Shown: piece by piece, positions 53,611 through 62,658 of the stretch
How positions within the stretch are numbered: position 1 is the stretch's first letter
Layout: the number at the start of each line of letters is the position of its first letter
Origin: Gambelia wislizenii
Lineage: Eukaryota; Chordata; Lepidosauria; Squamata; Crotaphytidae
Reading direction: 5' to 3'
NCBI GenBank assembly: GCA_030847615.1
Contig: JAUMIR010000014.1
Coordinates: forward strand, 14,732,501-14,796,500
DNA length: 64,000 nucleotides
Position numbers and translations under genes: made by a program
The notes under the pieces: generated by a model
The model's input: only the letters and a program-made list of their open reading frames with translations
What the model was told of the DNA's origin: nothing
Databases searched by the model: none

Positions 53611-55173
53611 CAATCTTGGTTATTTTTGTTTGTCATTATCTTCTATCACTCACCAGTGAGGATTGCTAGTTAGGCATGTACCACATTTGATTACAGTGGG
53701 CTGCAATAGTAGCTGGTGGATCCCATACCAGATTTTGGTTTAGACTTTAAAGAAGCAGACTCACGACCCCACTGACACAGAAGCAACTAAGCCACTACTG
53801 AGGGTTCTCTTAGCAGGATTGTCATATTTCCTGAACTCATCATTTTAGTATTTATTTTTTCAAATTTTATTGGGGTCCTCATTTATTATGATTTCGTGAT
53901 GTTAGGTAATGTGATTAAATTTTTTCTATTGTATTTTTTTAAAAAAAATAGGTAAAGTAGCCTGAAGGTTGTGCCATTAAAGGTGATCTCATAATATTTT
54001 TGAATAAATTAATTATTGTTATTACCTTTGCCTTGGCTTGCCCAAAAGCTGCCTTTCAGTTGCTGTTTCTGCACCCATGAAATGACTTTCTGTTTAACAC
54101 ACACAGCACTAATTTGAAATCTTATGAGGGTGTGTTCCTCTGCAAATAAATTGTGTCCTCTCCGTAATGCTGTCAGTTGTCCTGAAACGTTTGAGGACAA
54201 CAATTACCGAACAGAATCTATTATGCATGGGATATTTTTGGATACAGAACAATTGCTGCCATTAAGCTGTTTGCCAAATGGCTTATTCTCACAAGGACAT
54301 CACAGAGGAGACCACCAAGCCTGAGAAAGCAGATGAGCTACAGGGGCAGCCAGAGGCTTCCATGCCAAGAATGCAGTGAAGACATGCTAGGTTTTATTCC
54401 ATGGCTCTGTTCAAGGTGCTGAACATATTTGGGGAATAGGATTCAGCACTTTGGAGAGCTACCTTCCAATAGTGTTCAGAAACATCCACTGGTCCAAAAA
54501 GCTGAAGCCAGATGGCTCACTGGGGCTGGCAGGGAGCACTCAACTCTGTTTTCTATTTGCTGTTTTATTTTTAATGATTTATGTTTTCTTAACAGGTTTT
54601 AATTTTTAAAATAGTTTTGTTACTTTTTAAACTTTTGTATGTTGTTAATTTTTAGCTATGTTTGTTAGTGTTGAAAGTCACCTTGAGTCTCAATATAAAT
54701 ATATAAAGTTAGCCAAGATTCTAGATAAACTACTTAGGCTTAACTAAGTAGCACCTCCTGGCCCACCCACCACCCCCAAATCCTGCCTTACCAGGCAGCA
54801 ACCGCTGCCAGTGACAGGGGTCTGTTCTCCTGTCAATTGGGATAAAGCAGACTGATGTTTTTCCCCGTTAGAGTGATCTCTAGAGCAAGGAGGAATTGCA
54901 ATAGGGATCCTGCTTCTGATTGTCACACCAGAGATCACTGGTGGGAGGGGGCAGAAATGCCAGTCTGCTGTGTTCAGATTGACAAGAGAATAGACCTCCA
55001 TTGCTCACAGTGGCTGCTGCCCAGTAAAGCAGGATTGGAAGACTTTTACTATCCTTTTGTATTCTTTGTACTATTGAATATGTAGATCATGAATATAAAT
55101 CAGTTACAAATGTGTAATTGTGAGGGTGAATTCCAGTCAATAACAACAACTCCTTTAAGTCTAGGGGTTTGTC
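53611..55173. other. No gene seen; mostly unassigned DNA
   Basis: A faint copy of the repeat at 10540 lies at 53695-53775 (AGTAGCTGGTGGATCC, AGACTTTAAAG). Otherwise only short frames without domains are seen. AT-rich runs at 53925-53950 and 54540-54720. Confidence 0.45.
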
Positions 55174-55364
55174 TGCAAGTAGGTGCGCATTTTCACCCAT
55201 TCATAGAGAATTTGATTTGTCTCTACCATTCCTGCCCCTATTCACATCCATTTGCATTCATTCAAATTGAGTGGGCACACACACTCATAAATGGAAACTG
55301 AGCAAAAATGCACAGCAATGCAAATTTGGACAGCCATATGTCTGAAAATGCACATCTACATGCA
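55174..55364. mobile_element. Possible MITE with about 22-bp terminal inverted repeats
   Basis: TGCAAGTAGGTGCGCATTTTC at 55174 is nearly complementary to GAAAATGCACATCTACATGCA ending at 55364. The 190-bp interior is AT-rich and non-coding. No target duplication was read. Confidence 0.4.
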
Positions 55365-57028
55365 TTTTCCAAGAAACTTCAGGGGAAACTGCAAATCCTT
55401 TTACTGTGTGGTTTGTGAAGTTTTTAGCTCCCGCTCCCTCTGAATAGTGTGAATCCCCTTTGGATCTCTTTGGGACAGACTGCATTCTCTGTGAATTCTA
55501 TAAGAGGTATTTTCATCATCTAGACAGCCCCTAGAATAAAACTTAAAGCAGATTCACAGCACCACAATGTGGGAATCACCAGCTGCCCCTGCTAATAGTT
55601 AACAGATTGCTACTGGATCAATTTCTCTTCAGCCAGACTTGACAACCAGACTTGACAACATGTTTATGTTATAACTGAAGTTCAAAGGAAAGGACAGGTG
55701 GTGTGACATGAAATCAGACCTTCGCTCAGTTATGGCTGGTGTACTTCACCTTCTTCCAGACATGAAACTGAGTTGAGATCTGGCCAACAGGGCAGTGAAT
55801 CCATTTCAGGTGTTCATCTGAACATTAACAGAAATAACCAGATTGATGAAACCTCTCTCCAAATTAGGTTCAATGCTCTGAACCTTTAAAGTTCAGATTA
55901 AAAACCACATGGGAGCCACCAGCTGTGACTGGGACTGTGGCATGTGATGACAGCAGCTGGCAGCTTGGCAAGGTGGAGCTGTGTTCATGTGTTCAACCAG
56001 CTCCCAAGTGGCACATTATCCAGCCCTCTGGTGTCACCTGGCCTTGGCCTTGTTGGAATGGTTGAGAAATTCTTTTGCCAAAGAGATTTGGGGTGCCTCC
56101 TTGCACAAACAAAGAATATGTAGAATCATCCATGCAACCTGGAGTTAGAAGAGTTGCAATAAACTAGTGGCCTATTTTTCTTTTTATTTATATTTTCTGC
56201 CTACCCAGGGACCTCTCTCTTTTGCTAAAACACAGAGACCAAAAAGAACACAAGATAACACAAAAAGTCCTCCTTATCCTGGGCTTACAAGAAGGAGCAA
56301 GTGCAGGCAAGGTCAGGCTCTGGTAGTCACAAGAGAATCTGAATGAAGAAGATCTAGTTTAAAAAAAAAGTCTCAAACTTTCCAAAGTCAGGCATGGAGA
56401 AAAGCAGTAAGAAAGAACAAAGCTGAGAAAGCAGAAAGACAAGTCATATATAACTTATAGCCATCCCAAGGGGTCAAGAATTCCAGAAAGCCAAACACAT
56501 GGTGATCAGTTATCCACAAGGATTGAGAATTCTCTTCTACTGCTGGAATTTATAGCTTTCTGACCTTGATGGCCAGGTGGCTAATTGCTTGATGTCCATT
56601 ATTTAAGAGTTGGAAAGCCTCTGGTTTGTGGCCCTCATTTGACCACAGGAAATCCCTAAGAATTTCAAATGCTTCTCCTACAGCAGAGCGTGGGCACTTC
56701 TTTCCGCTCAAGGGTCAAACTACTTTCAGAGATATTCTCAGGGGGCCTCCTCATTCCACAAGTGGGCAGGGGCAAAGGAGAAATGTGTGGGGCCAAAATT
56801 CCAGCATATTTGAGCTGAAAGCCCTTCCTGGCAATAATGACACTGTCAAGTAGTACTTACATGTTTTTGGAATGGTAAGGAAAATGTGCAATAGCTGGCA
56901 ACTCACCAAATGGTGGTGTCCTTCCTGGAGTGTGGCCATCTGGAGAAGACTGGCAGGCTAGATTGGGGCCCCAGAAGGCCCAGATTTAACATCAGAGGCT
57001 GTTGTTCCCTCACCCCTGTTCTGCATTT
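55365..57028. other. No gene seen; one faint old repeat
   Basis: 55790-55925 shares AATCCATTTCAGG, AACCTTTAAAG and GGGAGCCACCAGC with the repeat at 31664. Elsewhere only short frames are seen. The pair of overlapping frames near 56626-56939 have no family features. Confidence 0.45.
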
Positions 57029-57117
57029 ATAGGTCGACCCCCAGTATCCACAGAGGATACATTCCAAGACACCCCCTAGTGGATACCTGAAACCATGGCT
57101 AACAGGAAACCCTATTA
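57029..57117 (+). mobile_element. Tigger-like element, left end, interrupted by L1-D
   Basis: TAGGTCGACCCCCAGTATCC, GAGGATACATTCC and GATACCTGAAACCATGG follow the Tigger 5' terminus. It stops at the poly(T) that marks the L1-D 3' end, so L1-D inserted into it; the remainder should lie beyond the window. Confidence 0.6.
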
Positions 57118-57120
57118 TTT

Positions 57121-57728
57121 TCTTTTCTTTTTTTTAATTATTATTTTTACAAGTTACAAGTTACATTCATACATTTATACCATTTATACAGTTTATCTTC
57201 ATTTTACAACAAATAAATTTTAGACAAACATAACACTTGTGATATAATTTATACTTGAACCTTCATCTTTGTAACCTTCTTTCTTTCAAATCAAATAAAA
57301 TTGGGAGATATACAAGAAGTCCATAACGTATATGTGTATCATCATCTTTTCCCCACTTCACTTCCTTCCTCTGTTCTTGCTTGCTTAGGTTTCTTTTTTC
57401 TCCTGTTGCTATTAGTTTATTCTTTCTGCCTAATCGACTATCTTATCTGTATGCTTCCAAGCATAATGTCTTGCTTCAAGATTATTACAGTTGTCCCTCC
57501 ACATTCACGGATTTGACATTCACGGATTTGAGTATTCACGGCTTGGAAAATATTCTTAAAAAAATAACAATCCTAATAGCAAACCTTGATTTTGCCATCT
57601 TATATAAGGGACACCATTTTGCTCTGCCATTGCATATAATGGGACTTGAGTATTCACGGATTTGGGTATTCACGGGGGGTCCTGGAACCAAACCCCAGCG
57701 AATGTGAAGGGACAACTGTATTTGCTTT
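57121..57728 (-). other. L1-D 3'UTR with a MITE insertion
   Basis: Non-coding 3' region. The L1 part proper is about 57121-57487 plus 57719-57728. The plus strand shows T-rich tracts and AATAAATTTTAG-type words; the poly(A) signal is not certain. Confidence 0.7.
57488..57718. mobile_element. Tigger-like MITE, 231-bp short form
   Basis: Termini CAGTTGTCCCTCCACATTC and GAATGTGAAGGGACAACTG flanked by TA on both sides. Inner repeats of TATTCACGG/ATTTGACATTCACGG are present on both arms. It is the same family as 20411-22222 but without a GC-rich array; the CpG words of the long form (ATTCGCGG) are mostly CA here (ATTCACGG). It ends 8 bp downstream of the ORF2 stop. Confidence 0.88.
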
Positions 57729-60700
57729 TTAATTGTCCGAAGGTAACTCCCTTCCCTTTCCTTTCTTTTGAGTTAGTTCCATCTTCCCCTGCCTTTCTAG
57801 GAAACCTTTAACTGGTTCCCATTCTTTTTCTATTTTTTCTCTGTCTCTTCCTTTTAATAGGGCTGTTAAGCTGTCTGCATCAATCATTTCCCATAATTTA
57901 TTCAACCACTCTTCTACAGTAGGAATAGCTTTATCTTTCCATCTCTGGGCGTATAGTATTCTAGCTAGTGTTAACATATATAGTGTAATTCTCCAGTAGT
58001 GTTTCCAGTTTCCCCCTTCTATCTCTCCTAACATATTCAGCAAATATGTTTCTGGTTTTAACGGAAAATTGATATCTAACATTTCTTTGATCTTAATATG
58101 TATCCTTTTCCAGTATTCTTTTGCTACAGGACACTTCCACCACATATGAATCAATGTCCCTACCGCACCCTCACACTTCCAGCATTGCCTTTTCCCTGTC
58201 TGATACATTTTATCCAATTTGGCTGGAGTGAGATACCATCTGTAAAACATTTTAATGAAATTTTCTTTCAGGTTCTGAGCTAATGTAAACCTTTGGGTAT
58301 CTCTCCAAGCCTTTTCCCATTTATCGATCTCAATACTATGCCCTAGATCTTGCATCCATTTTACCATTTGTTCTTTAATATATTCCTTCTCCAACTCCCT
58401 TTCCAATAAAAATTTATAAAAGTGGGCCACCTGATGTTTTGATTTTTCAAAAAAGATCTTATCCAGTTCATTTTTTTCCATCTGGATTTGCTCTAATTTC
58501 ATATCCATTTTAAATTTCTCATAGATTTGTTTATACAAAAACCAGTTAACATTAATTCCCTCTTTTGCTAGTTGTTCTCTGGATTTTATTTTAACTGAAT
58601 CCTGGGTTCCTTGTATTACTAGATCTTTGTATCTCAACCATTCCTGTTCTCCAGACTTCCATTTTCCAAAAAAACCTTCTTGGGAAGAGACCCACCATGG
58701 AATTTTATTGTAAAATAGCTTTTTATGAATCAGCCAGATTCTTAAAAGTGCCCTTCTAACATAGTGGTTATCAAATTCCTTATTTTCTGATTTTTTACTG
58801 TACCACATGTAGGCATGCCATCCGAACAACAAATTGTGTCCTTCCAAAGTTAACATTTTCACATTTTTTAGGGATATCCATTCTCCTATCCAAGATAAAG
58901 CACATGCATAGTAATACAATTGTAAGTCTGGGAAAGCACATCCTCCTCTGATCTTATCTTCTGTCAATAATTTACGCTTTATCCTTGGTTTTTTCCCTTC
59001 CCATATATACTTTAATAATTCAGTGTTCCATTTTTTGAAACATCCCAGATTTATTATGATAGGAATATTCTGAAATAAGAAAATGAACCTTGGAAGGACA
59101 GACATTTTGACTGAAGCTATCTTTCCCAGAAATGATAAATGAATTTTGGACCACTTTTCTAGGTCTCTTCTTATTTCGTTCCACATTCTATTATAGTTGT
59201 TTTCAAAAAGATCTGCGTTACGTTTGGATATCCATATCCCTAGATATTTTATCTTCGTAGTGATCTTGTATCCTGACTGTTTCTCTAGTAAGCACTCTTC
59301 TTTTTTTAAAATATTTTTTGTCAAAACCACTGTTTTATCCTTGTTTACTTTGAAACCTGATATTAATCCAAATTCTTCCAATATGTTGCTAAGTTCCCCC
59401 ACTTGTTCTAAAGGATCCTCCAGGAATATAATTAGATCATCTGCGAAAGCCTTCATTTTATACTCTATTCCCTTGATCTTTGTTCCTTTAATTCCTTTAT
59501 TGCCTCTTATATTATTGTTTAATACTTCAATTACTATGAGAAATAGCAGAGGTGACAATGGACATCCTTGTCTCGTTCCTTTACTTATTCCTATTCTCTT
59601 TGTTCTCTCACCATTTATCAAAATTTGAGCATTCTGGTCTTCATATATTGCGTCAATCCATGTCCTAAAGTTGTTCCCCATGTTCATTTTCTCTATAACT
59701 GCTTTCAGAAAAGGCCATTTGACATTGTCAAATGCCTTTTCTGCATCAAGAGAAATTATTGCCAGTTTCTTTTCATTGTGACTCTCATAGTATTCTATGA
59801 TATCTAATACTGTTCTCAGATTGGTTTTCATGAATCTGTTAGGCAGGAAACCATTCTGGTCTTCATGTATGATCTCATTTAAGATATTTTTCAATCTCTG
59901 AGCCAGTATAGCAGCAAAAATCTTATAATCCAGATTCAATAGAGAAATCGGCCTATAATTTCCTGGCTCTTTATTGTCTCTCCCTTCCTTTGGAATTATA
60001 GTAATGAAGGCTTCCTTCCACGTACTTGGTACTCCATCTACTCTAATCTGGTTTAAGGTGTTCTGTAATGGGAGAAGTAATTCCTCTTCTAGTTTCTTGT
60101 AGTATATGGCTGTAAACCCATCGGGTCCTGGTGCCTTATCTACTTTTAATTTTTTGATAGCTTCAGTAATCTCCATAACTGTAAAGTTTTTATTCAGGAT
60201 ATCTTTTTGACTCTCCGTAAGTCTAGGTATTTTTTGCTTGTCCAGATATTTGCCTATTTTCTCTTCTAATGGTCTATTTGATGGTACATCTTTGTATAAG
60301 TCTGAGTAGAAGTCTTGAAAACATTTTTGAATCAGTTTTTGTTCTGTCACAATCTTACCTTTATACTTCATTTCTGTAATTATTTTATTTTCTCTCATCT
60401 TTTTTAGCTTCTGAGTCAGCCACTTACCCGGCTTATTCGCTGATTCAAAATGTTTTTGTTTAGCCAGACGCATCTTTTGCTCGATTTCTTTTATTGTTTG
60501 TGATTGCACTTTTTTCTTTAAAAGATCAATTTCATATTTTAATTTTTTGTTTTCAGGTTGTACTCTCATCTTCTCTTCCTTGTCCATTATTTCTTGAAGT
60601 AACTTTTTTAGCTGTCTGTTTTCTTCTTTTCTCTTCTCGCATGCTTTTTTTATAAAGTGACCGCGCATCATGGCTTTGCTGGCTTCCCAAACTGTTTTCA

Positions 60701-61532
60701 TATTTACTTCCTTTGTTATGTTCTCCTTAAAATACAATTGCAATATTTCCTTTGCTTCATTTAGACACTTTTCACTGTTAAGAAGATTCTTATCCAGACG
60801 CCAGTTCAATTCTTTCCTTTTCCCCAACATTGTTAATAGAATGGGATTGTGATCTGACGTCCATTTTGACATGATTTCTGTATTTTTGATGTTCATGATT
60901 ATATTTTTTGAAGCCAGGAACATATCGATTCTTGACGAAGTATGATGTGCATCTGAATAGAAGGTATAACCTTTCTCTTCACCATGTTTCCATCTCCAAA
61001 CATCTGTCAGATCTAATTCTTCCATCATCTCGAAAAACGTTTTCGGTAATTTCCCTTGATTTTTCTTCATTTTCTTATTTGTTAATCTATCCTTTTGGGG
61101 GTTAATCACACCGTTCCAGTCTCCGATAAATAAAACTTTATCCTTACCTACATTCATCACCTCATCTGTCAATTTTTTAAAAAAAGTTTCCTGCTTTTGA
61201 GTAGGTGCATACACCCCCACCACTAATACTCTTATATTTTGCAGATTAATTTCTACCCCAACATATAATCCCTCTTGATCTTTAAATATTTCTTTAGCTG
61301 GGTATTTCCTGTTAATATAAATTGCAACTCCCTTTTTTTTCTTTGTATTTGATGACATAAAAATTTGCCCTAATTTAGGATTCCTCAATAATCTTGTATC
61401 TTTTTCCCTTATACGCGTCTCCTGTAAGCATATTATGTCCATTCTCAATTTTTCAAGATGGTGGAAGATCTGTTTTCGTTTGTAAATTGAATTCATACCT
61501 TTTATATTCCATGACATTATTTTTGTCTCCAT
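57729..61532 (-). CDS. L1 ORF2p: endonuclease and reverse transcriptase (1267 aa, intact)
   Basis: Nicks genomic DNA and copies L1 RNA onto the nick. AP-endonuclease domain, residues 1-235: SWNIKG (Asn 9), QETR (Glu 38), GDWNGV (Asp 138, Asn 140), SRIDMF (Asp 203) and SDHNP (Asp 227, His 228). RT domain, about 450-760: KAPGPDGF, YRPISLLNLDYKIFA, NGFLPNRFMKTN, SLDAEKAFDNVKW (Asp 596), KGTRQGCPLSPLLF and FADD (Asp 698-699), then KYLGIWIS. The C-terminal C-x2-C-x8-H-x4-C motif starts at Cys 1117. The length is normal for L1 (about 1250-1280 aa). The Met chosen opens the endonuclease. No stop or frameshift is seen. Confidence 0.95.
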   Translation of the reverse strand: METKIMSWNIKGMNSIYKRKQIFHHLEKLRMDIICLQETRIREKDTRLLRNPKLGQIFMSSNTKKKKGVAIYINRKYPAKEIFKDQEGLYVGVEINLQNIRVLVVGVYAPTQKQETFFKKLTDEVMNVGKDKVLFIGDWNGVINPQKDRLTNKKMKKNQGKLPKTFFEMMEELDLTDVWRWKHGEEKGYTFYSDAHHTSSRIDMFLASKNIIMNIKNTEIMSKWTSDHNPILLTMLGKRKELNWRLDKNLLNSEKCLNEAKEILQLYFKENITKEVNMKTVWEASKAMMRGHFIKKACEKRKEENRQLKKLLQEIMDKEEKMRVQPENKKLKYEIDLLKKKVQSQTIKEIEQKMRLAKQKHFESANKPGKWLTQKLKKMRENKIITEMKYKGKIVTEQKLIQKCFQDFYSDLYKDVPSNRPLEEKIGKYLDKQKIPRLTESQKDILNKNFTVMEITEAIKKLKVDKAPGPDGFTAIYYKKLEEELLLPLQNTLNQIRVDGVPSTWKEAFITIIPKEGRDNKEPGNYRPISLLNLDYKIFAAILAQRLKNILNEIIHEDQNGFLPNRFMKTNLRTVLDIIEYYESHNEKKLAIISLDAEKAFDNVKWPFLKAVIEKMNMGNNFRTWIDAIYEDQNAQILINGERTKRIGISKGTRQGCPLSPLLFLIVIEVLNNNIRGNKGIKGTKIKGIEYKMKAFADDLIIFLEDPLEQVGELSNILEEFGLISGFKVNKDKTVVLTKNILKKEECLLEKQSGYKITTKIKYLGIWISKRNADLFENNYNRMWNEIRRDLEKWSKIHLSFLGKIASVKMSVLPRFIFLFQNIPIIINLGCFKKWNTELLKYIWEGKKPRIKRKLLTEDKIRGGCAFPDLQLYYYACALSWIGEWISLKNVKMLTLEGHNLLFGWHAYMWYSKKSENKEFDNHYVRRALLRIWLIHKKLFYNKIPWWVSSQEGFFGKWKSGEQEWLRYKDLVIQGTQDSVKIKSREQLAKEGINVNWFLYKQIYEKFKMDMKLEQIQMEKNELDKIFFEKSKHQVAHFYKFLLERELEKEYIKEQMVKWMQDLGHSIEIDKWEKAWRDTQRFTLAQNLKENFIKMFYRWYLTPAKLDKMYQTGKRQCWKCEGAVGTLIHMWWKCPVAKEYWKRIHIKIKEMLDINFPLKPETYLLNMLGEIEGGNWKHYWRITLYMLTLARILYAQRWKDKAIPTVEEWLNKLWEMIDADSLTALLKGRDREKIEKEWEPVKGFLERQGKMELTQKKGKGRELPSDN

Positions 61533-61590
61533 TCTTACAATCTTTTATGTTTATCTGTTTATATCTATTTTTATATATAGTATTTTCCCT

Positions 61591-62658
61591 TTAAGTTTCC
61601 TCCTCTGCTTCCTCTTCCTCCTCTGACTCCGCTTCACTTGAGTTTTTTTCCAATTTGGAGTCCTCTTCTGCTTTACCCTCACCTTCTTCTGAGTCTTGAA
61701 CTTCTAGTTCTTCGGGTTCTTCATATTCCTCCTGATTTCTTTCTGCTTTCTTTTCTATTTGATTCCTATCTTCATTAATTGGTTTTTCTATGTTATCTTT
61801 ATTTCTTTTTTTATCTTTGATAATTTTTTTATAAAATTCCTTTGCTTTCTCTATTGAGTTTATTCTGTATCTTTTATGTTGGTAGGTGAACATAACTCCT
61901 TCTATCCTCTCCCATCTGTAATTTATTTTGTTCTCCACCAGAATTTGTGTCAGGAATTTATATTCCTGTCTTTTTTTTAGTATTTGTGGTGGCACATGTT
62001 TATATATTTTTATCTGTTCCTCACCGATTTTCAGCTCTTCTTCATAACTTCTCTGTATTATTTTATCCCTTATTTTAGCTCTTGTGAAACAAACTACCAC
62101 ATCTCTTGGAAGTTTTCTTTCTCTTGACACAGCTGAGCTTATTCTAAATATCTTATCTATTTGTACTTCTAAATTCTCTTGTGTTATTTTTATAAAGTTA
62201 GCTAATGGTGGGATCAACCTATCTTCTAGATTTTCATTTTCTCTTTCAGATAATCCCCTTAACTTAAGGCATTTATCTCTATATCTCAGTTCATTTATCA
62301 CTAGAGCTTTCTTTTCCATCACCTGTTCTTGTGTTAATGTGGTAGTTGTTTTCTCTAATTCTTGTGTCTTAACCTGTATTTCATGTACATCTTTTTTTAT
62401 TTGATCCATTTCTGCCGTCAATTTATCCAATTTCTTTCCAAAATTATTCAATTCTTTTTTTAAGTCCGCTTTCATTTCGGCTCTTATCTCCTTCATCTCT
62501 TCCCGAATCTCTTGTCTCATCTTTTTCATCTCCTTCCTCATTTCTTCTAAGATAATTGAGCTGAAATCTGTAGTTTTACTGGGCCCTTCCATTGATGGTC
62601 TCCTTTGCACTAATAATTGTGTCTGGGCCTGAGTAGCTTTTCTAGTTCCGGTTGCCAT
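61591..62658 (-). CDS. L1 ORF1p RNA-binding protein (355 aa, intact)
   Basis: Forms trimers that coat L1 RNA. A charged heptad-rich coiled coil covers about residues 35-125 (MRKEMKKMRQEIREEMKEIR). The RNA-recognition domain starts near 138 (YRDKCLKLRGLSERENENLE). The C-terminal domain is at 215-275 (IKIYKHVPPQILKKRQEYKF, FTYQHKRYRINS). A strongly acidic tail from about 305 to the end is mostly Glu, Asp and Ser. Mammalian ORF1p lacks such a tail. The same tail is coded in L1-C. The stop is 58 bp upstream of the ORF2 start. Confidence 0.92.
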   Translation of the reverse strand: MATGTRKATQAQTQLLVQRRPSMEGPSKTTDFSSIILEEMRKEMKKMRQEIREEMKEIRAEMKADLKKELNNFGKKLDKLTAEMDQIKKDVHEIQVKTQELEKTTTTLTQEQVMEKKALVINELRYRDKCLKLRGLSERENENLEDRLIPPLANFIKITQENLEVQIDKIFRISSAVSRERKLPRDVVVCFTRAKIRDKIIQRSYEEELKIGEEQIKIYKHVPPQILKKRQEYKFLTQILVENKINYRWERIEGVMFTYQHKRYRINSIEKAKEFYKKIIKDKKRNKDNIEKPINEDRNQIEKKAERNQEEYEEPEELEVQDSEEGEGKAEEDSKLEKNSSEAESEEEEEAEEET

